NCBI GenBank assembly: GCA_000708835.1 | Contig: DF237242.1 | Location: forward strand, 45,950-109,949 | Length of the DNA stretch: 64,000 nucleotides | Source of the DNA: Klebsormidium nitens | Taxonomy: Eukaryota; Streptophyta; Klebsormidiophyceae; Klebsormidiales; Klebsormidiaceae | Direction of reading: 5' to 3' | Part shown: in pieces, positions 36,501 through 48,500 of the stretch | How the letters are laid out: every line of letters starts with the position of its first letter | Position numbering within the stretch: position 1 is the first letter of the stretch | Program-made: the position numbers and the translations under genes | Notes under the pieces: model-generated | What the model was told of the DNA's origin: nothing | The model's input: the letters and a program-made list of their open reading frames with translations, nothing else | The model's database searches: none

Positions 36501-39388
36501 GCTTGAGAAGAAGTTAAAGCCTTACCTTTCTAGTGTAAGCGAAGACGCTGGCCAAGAACGTCTCGTCCAGGTATTCTTGCCGCTGATCCATCACCTGTGA
36601 GACGGACAAGTGGAATCGTTGGTCGGAAATGTCGTTATGATTCAGATGCATTGTGTCCGTTTCTGGTTTTATCATGTCGCAGCATGATTTCTTTGATAAA
36701 CAGACAAGGGCGCTCGATTCGATACGTGGGAGCTGCCAAGAAAACGTCCTTTCAAAGCCGTATCAAAATACAATCTAAACTAGCGGGGTCCACCCAGGAC
36801 TAGACTTATGCCTCATTTCTTGCCCACCTTTCTCATGGCGTTGATTCGTTCTTTTGACAGCGGCACCCGCCACTCCCCCGTCTGCTCCGCCGCCGCATCG
36901 AGCACCATCTCGAGCACGCCCGCGTTGTCGTCGATCTTCTCTGTCGTTTTCCTCACGATCTTGTCAACGAGAGACATCACTCGTTGGGACAGCTCCACGT
37001 AGTCCTCCTGGTGAGTGGTGGGAACAAAAGGGTTAGTCATGAGGTTGGGTGACCAATTTGGTTAAGGCTTCGAACAGGCCTCCTAGGTGGTGAGTATTCA
37101 TATCGCATAAGAGCGGCTGCAAGCAAGCCCAAAGTGTCGTCGATCTTTTCTCCCGTTTCTTTCACGATCCTGTCCACGAGATGCTCGCTGCGATAAATCT
37201 GCTAGTCCTCCTGGTTGATGGATGAAAACTCTGGGTTGCTAAGTGGTTGCGTTACTCGAACTGGTTGCGGACTCATAGGGTTGCACTAGACTTCTCTTTC
37301 TCAGAATCGCGTCGATACGTGGAATTGTGGCCAGGTTTCTCAATGAGAAGACAAGGCATAGCAGAAGTCCTGGACAAAAGCAGCTTGCGCTTTCCTGACG
37401 ATCACACTGATAAATAGCGGAATTACTACTGCGGAGCTCTTGTGACGTGTGATAAAACATAGAACTTCTCGAACTCGACTCCAAGCTCGCAGATATTTCC
37501 GATTGTTTTGAGATCAGAGGCTCAAACGATCAGAACGTCAGAAAGAAACAGAGCCAATCGGGTCCGATTCATGTCGTGAAACGCTTACTCATTTCAGACC
37601 TCAAGGTCCTTAAGGCCGACAAAAGGAAGCAAAGCGTGCTTCACCTTATCATCTTCCGACTTGCACACGTCCGACCTGGTCGCCATCCGTAGCCAAAACA
37701 CCTGGTCCAGTTCCATCACGTTTTGGGCGACTATCTGCGGCAGCTGCAGAGGGGGAGGGAGATGCATGGTTAAGCACCGATTACTCGCTCCAGGACTCTC
37801 AATACCAATAGATTTCTGGTGCTGAAATTTTCATGGAATTGAAGGAAAAACACTTGGGACATTCGTTTGTCAGCATTGGGAGTGATTGTTGAAACAACAG
37901 AAAGACGTGATGAAAGCAAGCCTCCGAAACTTTGGCTTTCGGATGAAAGCAAGGAGCTTTGGATAAGGAGCTTTTGGATGTCATTCGCAGGTCGTCGCTT
38001 TGGCAACACAGCAACAGGAAAAACGACTGACATCACCTCTCCTGTGACTCGAGCGCCTAAAACGAATATTACGACTTTGCCTGCCTGTCACCAGTTTGTA
38101 AAAAGTTACGGTGTCTTCCAGTTCTTTACCTTGCAAAAAGATCTCCATCGTCAGCTTCTATATTGGAAAAAAAGAAGCCCGTCAGCGCATCTCACCTCCC
38201 TATCGCTAGCCTCCCGCAGCTTGTCAATCAATTTGTCCAACTTTTGTACCTTCTCTAGTTCGCTCAGCTCGGCGCCTGCCTCGCCAACGCTCGCTCTGCA
38301 CATGTGCCTGAAGAGGGAAGATGCTAGTTAGTACATTAACCCAACTTTTAAATGGAGATTGACTGCATTCACCACTCTGCTCAAAAGTGCTCTATAAGTA
38401 TGGGACTCGCAAGGAGCTTAGTTACATGAGCAGTTGAGAGCACAAAATAGCGAGCTCTTTTCACCCTACGTCTTGTGACAGACTATGCATGCCTCTCTTG
38501 ATGTAATGCAGTACAGAGAGACCCCGATGCAGTGGAGTTAACCAACAAAGTCATGATGGAAGAGAGGTAAGCTATAAACAGGCGGACAAAATAAGAATCT
38601 GCGCTACTTCTGTTTGAGTTTAAAAACATGGTTGCGTACGATTCGGGTCTGCACAATGATTGGGTGATTGTCAAGCATGCTTTTTGAGCATGCACAACGA
38701 GCCACCTTCTCGGAAACATGATTTTTGGTTTCAAACGAATCTTGTTGCGTTCAAACTAGTGATTGCCTCAACTGCACAGTCATGCACCATTTGCGCGGGT
38801 CTCAGAAGACTGGCTTTGTCAAGTCGTTGAATACATAGGTGACAAAGTATTGCCACCAAGGTAAACAGAATCTTGCAAGTAACAAAGCCCTACCATTCTT
38901 GACAGCATTGCACTAATCGCAATTGTTCCTTGAAAGTAAAAATACCTCCAATTGCACCTTTCATAAAAAGGCAAGAATGAAGCAGACACTTGATGTAAAG
39001 AAAGTGGTTCATTCTGCGCTTACCACCACTTTGCACCACCCTACACCCCAAGTCACGGAAACAGAGCCCTCGATCACATCACCTGACCTACATTCAAACG
39101 CCATGCATCCCACTGAAACCCTCACCTTCTGAATACCCCCCCTGCATTCGCTCTTCCCCATCTGGTTTGCACATCATTCACATTTGCACGCCCCCTTGCT
39201 CGCATGCCTGCACTGCTTTGTAACCTTGCTTGTGCACTGCAGCTAGGCGTATTTGTGAGTTTAAAAGCGCACGACAAGGAATGGACATACTGCTCTGCGG
39301 TTGGGTTCCTGAACTTTCCTTGCGCAGAGGAGCATGCATTGCCAAGCAGCCATTGGGAACCCGCTCTAGAAAGCGCCGCTTGCGCCAT
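33558..39388 (-). CDS. Conserved plant-like protein, probable plastid targeting, function unknown
   Basis: Exons in gene order: 39388-39126, 38307-38196, 37743-37645, 37007-36828, 36594-36526, 35653-about 35548, 34385-34264 and 33704-33558. They join in one frame to about 365 residues. The first ~88 residues are rich in Ala/Ser/Arg/Gln with few acids and begin MAQAALSRAG, like a plastid or mitochondrial transit peptide. The mature part is helical and charged, with stretches such as MELDQVFWLRMATRSDVC, KSEDDK|EDYVELSQRVMS, VDKIVRKTTEKI, DWEPILRENL and ENGSYSQRVVAEYL. From memory this pattern fits a conserved plastid-targeted family of land plants without a known activity; I cannot name it. The donor of exon 6 (AAAG|GTGGGG, about 35548) is the least certain junction. 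It is divergent from the gene on its right. Confidence 0.75.
35730..36030 (-). repeat. Border-echo array upstream of exon 6 of the - strand gene
   Basis: The functional exon begins (on -) after TGCAG at 35653, and its plus-strand edge reads ATCGACCCCATG...TCTCGACCTGCA. Copies of this edge occur at 35751-35778 (ATCGACCCCATG, TTTCGACCTGCA), 35864-35889 (ATCGGGCCCA, CTTCGACCTGCA) and 35987-36012 (ATCAAGACCAT, TCTCGACCAGCA). Spacings of the acceptor words are about 120, 111 and 126 bp. The nearest copy is almost identical to the exon for about 30 bases. Intervening sequence also repeats (TTCAGCACA, CATTGTTG or CGTTGTCG). Confidence 0.85.
37120..37215 (-). repeat. Border echo upstream of exon 4 of the - strand gene
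   Basis: This is a degenerate copy of 36920-37012, offset by 203 bp. Shared plus-strand words in order are GTCGTCGATCTT, TCTCACGATC or close (TTTCACGATCCTGTC here, CCTCACGATCTTGTC in the exon), CACGAGA or AACGAGA, and AGTCCTCCTGG, which contains the acceptor. It includes the splice-acceptor end and about 85 bases of exon. Frame is not kept throughout. Confidence 0.85.
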
Positions 39389-39519
39389 TTTCTAGCTCAC
39401 GTCACGCCTGCAATCTCTGCTGAAATTTGAAATGTGCACAGCATTCTGCACAATCTCAAACTTTTCAACTTCCGAAGCTTTTAAATTTCAGAATCTTGAC
39501 TTTAGAAAAGTATTGGTAG

Positions 39520-39576
39520 TACGGTATTAGGGTTTTAACCTGTTTTAGGGTTCCGGCTCAGATTCTAGGGTTTTCA
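39520..39576 (-). promoter_or_regulatory. Cluster of telo-box motifs upstream of the - strand gene
   Basis: The plus strand has TAGGGTTT at 39528-39535 and 39566-39573, with a one-mismatch TAGGGTTC at 39546-39553. On the minus strand these read AAACCCTA, the plant telo-box. They lie about 140-185 bp upstream of the start codon at 39388, where a core promoter or leader is expected. In plants telo-boxes are frequent near transcription starts of growth-related and organelle-related genes. That they act here is an inference. Confidence 0.55.
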
Positions 39577-42200
39577 AGTTTGGTGCCGGCGAGGTTTGAA
39601 GTCGCATACCGTAACTTATTTTCTATCGGAACCATCTCTTTTCGTTGTACCCAGCTGGAATCTGCTCGATTCTCCGCCGGATGCAGCCGAAAAGCAGACA
39701 GTACAATACACTCTAGAGAGACGGATTGAAAAGTACCCATGTAGAAAGGCCCGCAAATATCAGTGGTCAAACCTGGGTCAGACTGCTTCCAACCGGGTGT
39801 TAACCGTGTCGCAACTGCCATGTGAATCACGTGACCCTGCCGCGACACGACACGTGGGCAGTATCGAGGAATATGAGTGGTCGCCGAGGTGCTTTGCGAG
39901 ATTCGCCTCGGCGCAGTGCAGGCGTCACTACACCACCTCTGCAGCCGTCTTCCCCGAAGGGGCGACCAGCCGTGCTGAGCTCACGGCTGCTCATGGCTGC
40001 CAGCAGTGCCTATCTGCCCTGCCCTGCTTGGCTGCTTTGAAGTTGCACAGCGTTTACACCGGCTCAGCAGAGGGAGTAGCGCTGCCGCCTCATGCTGCCG
40101 TGCATTTCTCGTGCAGCAGCAATGACCCAGGAAGGGTTTGACTAAAATTTGTGATATCCGGGTTTGACTTCTAATGAAGCTGAAGTCAATTGCTACTGGC
40201 AGAGGGCAGATGCACTCTCCTTCAATGAGATACACGAATGCTGGACATTGATGTTAGACCACTGTCACCATAGGAGAGGAGTAGAGTTCAGTTGGTCTAC
40301 TCGCTGAGTGGTTCCACTCAATGCATTGTGTGGGGCACTGACTGGTTATGAAGGACAGGCACAGGTCTCAACTTCCCTGAATCACACACCGCTGATGGGC
40401 CCTGCTGCTGATAGGAACTACTGGAGGACTGCACTGATTTGACGGGAAATCAACTTTCATTTGTCCTCTTAGTTTAATCACCATCATGACAGACAGTTGA
40501 TCGTTGCACGTTGACCTTTAGTGACTCTCGTAAGGTTGAGGGCTCCTTGGCACTTGCGGACTCATGTTAAGTATCCCTACGCTGACTCTGCCATGTGCTT
40601 TTACAAAGAACAGAGTACTTTGAAGTGGTCAAGGTCATCAGCTAGGCTCTGATGCTCAACTGAACTGACCAAAAGGGAGTGACAGCGGGCTTTCTCTGGC
40701 ACATGGCAAGATTTTGAGGAACGAGGACTTGGAGAACGCTTCTCCGCACAATGGGCATTTTTGGACCCAAAGGAGCACGTCTCGTCTTCTCGTGTGTGTC
40801 AGCAGTTGGAGCCACCAAGTGAGTTCTCTCTCCTTGTGGCTGACGAGAGAGCACAGCCAATAAAAACCTTCTCGTTCTGTTACTTTCTTCATGTCAGTCT
40901 TTCTATGACATGTGAGGAAGACCTACGCTTTCTGGTCATTCAATCTTGTGATCATTGTAGATGTCACGTCTTTCTGATATTAGTCCCCAGCCTGCTGAAT
41001 GGCTACGAGTTTGATTAGTGGACAAGAGTCAATCATCTTTCTATCTTTGATGAGGGAGTTGTAGGCTCCCATCTCTGATGGTGAGCTGTGTTGAGAGGTC
41101 TTGTGTCAAATGCTAAAGTCCAGGGGTCTGATTGGACAAGCCCGACATCTACTTGCCAAAAACCTGAAAATCAAGCGTATATCACTCGTTGACCCCTGAT
41201 GCTTGGAATGGAGTAGCAGCTGGTAAGGTAGCCGGTGCATCCCTTCGTCTCAACGCTTGAATAGTTTCTCCAAAATGACGGTTAACTTCTTTCCTTGAAA
41301 TAATTTCTTGTTTCTCTAGCGTGTAGCTCCGCCCCATTCAAGTTACTGACACTTTCTTTCTGCTTGGAAAGATAATCTTACGTGTCCTGGACAATCACCC
41401 TTTTTTGACCTAGCAAAAGTTAAGCAAGTCCTTATATGCAATGACCTCAGCAACTCGCATTCTGGATATACAGGCTATATAGGAATCTGGTGGAGTGTAC
41501 CGTTGGATGCCGTTTTGCCCTGCTGGCGTCCTTTTTGAAGCTCTAAGAATCTGACCTCACCCTCTTACAATGAGTTGCGTTGAAGGCTAGTTATGAGATG
41601 GTTCCCACTGATCGGAGAGAGGCTTCCTTATTTGTCAGGGCCCTTTGCATAGGTCAATAGTAGAAGCCTATCTGTCAATGTTTCTGAAATGAAAAATTCG
41701 TTTCATCTTGTTGCTTTCCTGTTGCTGAAATGACAAGAAGCTGTGTGTTGGTTTCGTCCTCGAAGTCTGTTCCTGAGGCTATTATCCGCTCTCGTTTTTG
41801 TTACTTTTGAAGGACGCACTGTTGACCAATACAGGGTCTACATTCTGCGTAGCCATGGCCTTATTGTTGGACTGCCACGGTAGAATCGTGTGCACTGCCT
41901 GAACCGCTCCGAACGATGTCAAGGTCTGGAACTTGTTGCTTGGTCAAGCATTCCAAGTAGAGTCGAAGTACTCCAAGTCTTACAAGCGGGACTTGATTTT
42001 ACGTTATGGCCCCTCTGTTGCATCCGTCAAGCTGAAGCAGAGAATGTACGAGCACGCTCGTGAAAAGTCTCAAGGAGGCTTTCAACCAGGTTTCTGGACC
42101 TTCCAATGCTCATCTCCCCAAACATTCAGGACCAAGCCAGTACATCTTAGTTGCCATCAGGTTCGCCAGTCACTGTGATCACGCAACAATCTTCATTCAA
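39577..42200 (+). other. Region between the divergent genes; no firm gene
   Basis: Frames here are short and weak. The stretch 39.6-40.14 kb is open on + for 181 codons but has no ATG near its beginning and no recognisable domain. On -, a frame near 40.66-40.89 kb contains CPLCGEAFSKSSFLK, like the first half of a C2H2 zinc finger, without the histidine pair. The 5' end of the gene whose exons start at 42509 must lie in or near this stretch. Confidence 0.4.
40751..40818 (+). CDS. Candidate first exon of the DUF900-like gene
   Basis: ATG at 40751 opens a 68-base frame (MGIFGPKGARLVFSCV and on) ending at a strong donor, AA|GTGAGT. Its phase matches the acceptor at 42508/42509 exactly, producing an AAG codon at the junction. 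Against it: the intron would be 1.7 kb, the peptide has no family resemblance, and the opposite strand shows a zinc-finger-like frame here. Other upstream exons are possible. Confidence 0.3.
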
Positions 42201-42204
42201 CCCC

Positions 42205-42508
42205 CAATTCGCCCCCAGCCGTTAAGGCCTCAAAATCTCCCCCCTTCGCAAGCGCTCAGCCCTTGCTTTAACTTGGCACTTCTTTCATTCGCTTTTAACC
42301 CCAGGTTTGCTTCCCGACCAACTTGGGTTTCCAATCCCATATCCAATCCTCTGTGCTTAGGCCTACTTTCCGCCCACTCTATAAGCGTGTCCTTTTGCCC
42401 CCAGCTTTGCCCCCCCGCATTTCGGGTTCTCCGATGTCCCCTCCAATCCCAAGTTGCTTAGTCGTTCATGTCACTTAGCGCTTCTTCACACCTATTTTTT
42501 GCCCCCAG
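42205..42508 (+). repeat. Border-echo array upstream of the exon at 42509 (~86-104 bp period)
   Basis: The functional border reads GCCCCCAGGTTTGCCCCC. Degenerate versions occur at GCCCCCAGCCGTTA (about 42211), AACCCCAGGTTTGCTTCCCG (about 42298) and TTGCCCCCAGCTTTGCCCCC (about 42395). The CCAG words lie at 42215, 42301, 42401 and 42505, so spacings are 86, 100 and 104 bp. Each copy keeps the pyrimidine tract and CAG and a few exon-like bases, including GACCAACTTGGG versus GCCGACTGGG. Confidence 0.7.
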
Positions 42509-45500
42509 GTTTGCCCCCCAGGCCGACTGGGACCTCCAGTACTCAGCTGATGCGCTCACCGCCGAAGAGCTGCGCTCGCACCGGTTGACTCCTGCTTCCT
42601 CGCTCTCAACGCCTGCCGGCGAAATAATGAGGAGGAACAAGAAGAACCCGAATGACATCCAAGTAAGGCCCAATATGTTTCTGCCTGTCTGATCTGGGGT
42701 TCCTGTTTGTCAATTTGTGTCGCTGTCTTCGCATTTACGACTCTTCGTGCATTAAATGCTGGTCGTGCCTTTCGAATTCCGAGGATGTAGGGCCTAGCTC
42801 ATAGAGTACTGCTCAGAGTCAGAGTCTTTTCTGTTGTATCTGATTGTAAGTACCGAACTGATCTAGGTCGTTGCACAAGCAAGCTGCAGATCCACGATCT
42901 TCTGATACTGAAGCGGGGGCCCATTTATTGTTGGATTCAAACCATATTACGATTGGGCTACGCGAAGTTGGTCGATATGGGGATTCCGGTCCACCCCCTT
43001 CGGAGGTGGGTCGGTCGGTCGGCAGAAAACAATAAATAAAAATATTGGCCCTTATTAGCAGTATAATATCCATTTTATGAAATAAATGCAGAGAAATGCT
43101 GAATCCGGTATTGGAGCCAGTGGTTTGGTGACAAGCGGGGATGGTCACTTCGTATTAATGAACGCGTGCACACCCAGGTGCATAGCGCGGGGATCAACTT
43201 CGCTAAAAAGGTCAAGGTTCTCTCAGCACATCTTGGAATCCTGAAGCAATATGAGTCAAAAGGGAGCGCTGTGTATCCGAGCAGATTTCAACGAATTTTA
43301 TGTCACTTTTTTAAAAAAATCCAAAATCCGGGTCGGTCGCGGACCGGAATCCCCATATCGACTTCGCGTAGCCTTGGGTCTGCAGTGTGCCTCGCTCAAG
43401 CTTGTTTTGATTCTCTAACCGCCTTGATTGCTCAAGCGTGAGGATATCGTTTCACCCGCAGGTCCCAATTTTTTATGCCACCAACCGGGAGCCCCTTTCC
43501 GCTGCCGAGCGCCAACGACACCCCCGCAAGTTCTTCGGCCAGGTCGGCAAGACCTCGCCCGGGTTGAACCTAGGGTTAGGGCGGGTTAGGATCAGAGAGG
43601 ACGCGTTCAAGCTATCGAACCTGCAGGACGAGCGAGACGCAAGACGGCTGGAGGAGATTGCCCCGTGTAAAGATGAGGCGGAGTGGAAGAAGAAACTGCG
43701 GGAGGCGCTGAACGGGGATGTCAAGAAGTCGATCATTGTGTTTGTGCATGGGTGAGTGGTAGAGGAGTCACTTTGTTGGGGAGTGCTTATTGGCGCTTTG
43801 ATAATGATTGCGTCGCGAGGTTTGAGGATCTGACAGTCGGTTCGAAATTGAAAAGGAGAGGGTTGAAGAAGTGTGTTGGTCGGAAAACAGGGGGGAATGA
43901 GTCGTCAGGCAATTTGTTTGTATTTTCCTTTTCAGGATCCTTGTTCTAGGGACATCATTTTGACAATTGTAAGATTGAAAACTACTTAGGGACGTGATCG
44001 AAGTCGACGTTCGGATTGATCCTTTACTCAGGCTCTCTTTAAGGTTCTAAGTACAAAGCATCACTCTGAGCACGGGCAGAGGACAGCAAGCTGAATTAGA
44101 ATGTTGTCGGAATAGCTTGACACCATCATTTGAAATAAATATGCACTCTCTGCGCCAACGCCAGCAGAAACGGTGACCCTGCGGTTCTAATGCCCCTGTG
44201 TTCCCTCCTTTTCCAGGTGCTTCACTGACTTTCCCAGAGGCCTGGAGTACGGAGGGCTCGTCAAGGTAAGTACCACCTTCCTTTGGGCCACCTTCACTAT
44301 AATTGGTCAGGGCTTAATGCTGGAAAGGACCACTGATGTATGTCTGTTGTACTGGTCGTCACCTCTGCATCAGGCTCAGCGTTTCTTGAAACTGTCCGCA
44401 GGCAACATTTGTTCGTCCAATTGTCGACTCGAGGCAAAGGTTGGGTTGGCCTTGAGACTGGCGCTAGGCAGTCTTGTCGGGCAGAAAGATTGAAATCTGT
44501 CGAGGCAAGCTCGCATAATCGAACCCCGTTCGGCTTAACGGCTTAATCGTAAAATTTTCTAGAGGGCGTTTCGTGTCGTCGTTTATCCAGGCGTTGGTTC
44601 TGTGCCGCTTTACTCTGAGCAACATGAGCTCGAAGACAACGAGCATCTGAATTTGAATGCAGGTATCGGAGCTCGTCGACGTTCGCTGCAAAGCTGAAAG
44701 ATGCAGCAAGATTCCTTGTTTTGACTACCACCTACCATAAATCCTAGCGGCGAGCTTACGGTCTAGTTTTTGACATTTTGCGCCTGTTCACACCGCTCTC
44801 TGTCCTTCGCTGCAGCACGGGTGTAACTTCTCGGGCCCCATGGTGGTGTTCAGCTGGCCGTCAATCGGACACAAGGTCCAGAGCCGGCCGTATGCCAAGG
44901 ACGAAAAGTGCGTCAAATGGACCGTCCCGCAACTCAAGGTGAGACTTGACGTTCAACCGCTTCCACCTTTTGATAAAGCGGGCGTACCTTTGTCGGAGCT
45001 CCAATTCAACACTGTAAGCTGTTTGCCCTTATTATAGTTACATTTGTTGTTACCCATTGATTTTAATTTCCTAGCAAGCAGCCAATGCTGCTTCAGGAGT
45101 CAGAGGTTTGGCCGCGATGTCAACACTGTAGTATCTTGAAATTCTTCTTTAGTTGTGACGTCGTGACCGGTGTAGACGGTTCTCGATGGTTTTCCCCGGA
45201 ATTGCAGTATGTTCCGACTCAGATAGACGTCATGAGTCGTATAAATGATCACAACGTTTGGTTCAAAAGTTCAGTATGTTTCACTTCACTTGCATCTTCC
45301 CCAGGACTCTCACATGCTGCTGACCGATTTCGAGGCAAGGGCTCAGTGCTGAGCTAAACTATCACGTCCCACTCGTGGCGTGTCCTTTCCCGGAAAAAAT
45401 CAGGAGTATTTCTCTTGAAATCGTAACTTTCACTTACTCCACTTTCTTGCACCTTTCGAGGAGTTTCTACACATGCTGACCGAGCTCGAGGTCAATGCCC

Positions 45501-48500
45501 TCATGCTGAGCTACAGCATGAGCGCACACTTTCTTGGGCTGTCTTTCTCCTATCAGAGTCTGTTTGGTTTCTTTTAAACTCTTTGTTTCACTACTTCACT
45601 TTTTCGCACTTTGTAAGGAGTTTCTGCACATGCCGCTGACCGACTTCGAGGCCAAAGTGCAGGTGCTGAGCTACAGCCTGGCCGTCCACTTTCGTGGGCT
45701 ATCTTTTCTCCTTCGAAATCTTTCGTTCCACTCTGAACTCTCCCTTTCACTCACTTTACTCGTTTGCACTTTTTCCAGGAGTTTCTGCACATGTTGCTGA
45801 CGGAGTTCGAGGCCAAGGTGCACGTGCTGAGCTACAGCATGGGCGCGCGCGCGGTGGTGGGCGCACTGGACCTGCTCGAGGAAGAAGTGCTCGCGCTCGA
45901 TGATAAGCTCAAAAAGGACGGCAGCCACCTGAAGGCCGCCCTGCAGGACAAGCTGCGGAGCGTCGTCACCCGGTGCGTCTGTGTAAAACATTCTTGAACT
46001 TTGCTTCTGACTTTCAGGGACTTTCGGATAAGCTTCTCAGGAATGTAGATTCTCGGCGAGGAGCTGCGGAGAAAGACAGCGAACACCGGGTGACGCTGCA
46101 GGACAAGCTGCGGAGCGTCGTCACCTGGTGCGTATGCTCTTAGTACTTGAGGTTTCCTGGACGCGGACTGTGAGCATTTGAGAACTGAAGCTTTTCGACG
46201 AAAGAGGTGACGAAGGGCGGCATCGGCCTCTGGGCCGCGTTGCAGCACAAGCTGCCGGGCTACTCGCCAGGTGCGACTGTCTTACATTGCAGGGTTTTGG
46301 GTTCTGAGGTTTGAGGTCTGAGGGTTGAAGGAGTCTGGGGTGTGAACACTAAGAACGCTTGCCGTAAAAAGGGTAACTTCAACGAGAAGCTAGAAAAGGA
46401 CAGGAAAAAGCTGACGGCCGCGCTGGTGATTACGTGGGGGCGCTTCGGTTCCACGCCCCATGCTTCCAGCTGGCTCTCAATCCTTTTCTTTTGAATCTCA
46501 GCCTTTCTTATATCAGTCATTTGTTTGTTTGCGCCACCTGTCTCTTCTTCTCCAGAGAAAGGGGAGGGTTCGAAGTCGAAGCGAACAAGTATGTCGTCTA
46601 TGCAAGATCCGGTGCAATATCCTCTGATTGTGTAGACTTTTCGCCGACGCTGCGATGAATCGGCGTTTTCTATTCAGTTGACGCTGACGTATTGTTTCGA
46701 ACGACCTCGAAGCATCGTCGATCTGGGGATAACGTGACTCATCAGGCACTCTACACGTCCACGAAAGGCAATGAGCTACTCTTGCAAAGTGCCTGCAAAT
46801 CTGACGGGTAACGTCCTCTGCTTTCAGTGGCGAAGAAGCGGCCGCCGGAATGAAAGTCGGGGTGCGGGAGCTTGGCAACATCCTCGCGAGAGAACGTGAC
46901 CTCCTCAAAGAGAAGGCCGCGTCCCTGCGGGGCGCACCGCTAAACCTGAACGACGGGCCTGACATAAACCCCAGCGGAGACTTGGGTTACGGGCAGCATC
47001 GAGAGGCTGGTTATGGTGAGGGTTTGCCGCTGACTGGAGACGCCGGCGATGAAGAGTCGCCCAGAAGTCGGGGGGCAGTGACGAGTTCGGGGCGGGCAGA
47101 GGAACGGGGTTTGGGGCTAACGACTGCGAAGGTTAAGGAGGGGTTTAGCGAGGAGCGGGTTAAGGAGTGGGAGGCGTTGCGCGCCAAGCTGGGGCATCTG
47201 ATATTCATGGCGCCCGACGAAGAAGTCGAGAGGTTTCGTCACACTGCGCGACGGTGGACCCAGAGTTTGCGGAACCGGGTTAGCGGCCGAACCCAGGGGG
47301 CCTCCGAGGAGGTCAAGGAGCGGGTTAGGACGGATCTAGAGGCAGACGGGCCGCAGGCAGTGGAAGAGGCGGCAAAGCGGGGGGGCGCACGGCCGGATGA
47401 CGTCATCATCGCTGCGAAAGTTGCGGGATTGTCGGCGGAGATCCCGCGTCTCATGAGTTCACCCGCCGTGCTTCAGGGCGACGATAACCATGCGAACGAG
47501 CGATGCGTGCCGCCTGCGCTACACCTCGCGCTTACGAGTACGAGCGTCTCGGTCACCCCCCGCTTTTCCGGCTGGCAAAACGTTCTGGGCAGCGATGGAC
47601 CCGAATCCGGCAAAGGCGCGGAATGCGAACAAGAGGAAGACATTCCAGGGAAGCCCGTGGGAGACGGCGCAGAGAATGTGCTCATGGTCTCGCCGAGTCG
47701 CCTGACTACCATCTTCTCGGGCAAGGCGCTCGATCTGAACCCACGGAACTTCGTCAAACCCGTCGGTAATTTGACAACGGACCTTAGTCAAAGCCTTCCC
47801 CACGAGACTGCCTCCGAGACTCCCGCCCTCCTTCTTCCGAGAACGCAGTCCACCCCAGTCATCTACCCGGCGGGAGCCGATGCCCCGCCCAGATCGCCGT
47901 CCGCTGACGTCATCCCTCCCTCTGATGATGTCTTCCCGCCGGCTGCTGACGTTATCTCCCCTGGAGTGAGCGAGAGGGCCTTCCCTGGCTATCCGAGGTC
48001 GTTCCAAGGAAGCTTCCGCCCTAGTTCGCCTTCTGCCAGCTCAACGTCGAGCCGCACCCCCTCCAGGTAACCTCTCAAGAAAGCGAGATTTCTTCTTTTT
48101 AAGGGTTCTCATCAGCTGGGTGAACCACACAAAACAGCGGGACATGGGCTGCTTCCAAGGGTAATATGCTTCTTGAGGCCAACTAGTAAAATTGTCTCCG
48201 CTTTAGTGTCGCTCTCTGCCTTCTTTTTGGGACGAGTGTTCTATTGCGGTCTTCCTTTGTTTCTCCCTTGAATCCATGATTCGTCGCATATACCATTTTG
48301 TCTGCGTTCGAGTTCGCATTGCTTTTCTTTATTTCTCCTTGCCAATGTAGTTTTCTGCCGTTGTACTACTTCGTTACTTGGATCATGACCTTTTCATATC
48401 CCTCGTCCTGCGCAGCTTGCCAACTCTGCCCGTCCGTTCGCAATTTGTAGTCTGTCGCCTGCTTGCAATCATTCGCCGCCTCCTCTTGTCGTTTTGATCT

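Noticed and set aside
37604-37644. Extension of the third exon of the - strand gene (VKHALLPFVGLKDLE)
   Set aside because: It would end at a poor GTCTGA donor, while AAG|GTGAAG at 37645 gives KSEDDK|EDYVEL, which fits the remembered plant family pattern.
39596-40141. 181-codon open stretch on the + strand as a gene
   Set aside because: It lacks an ATG near its start and any domain; I could not join it in phase to the downstream exons.
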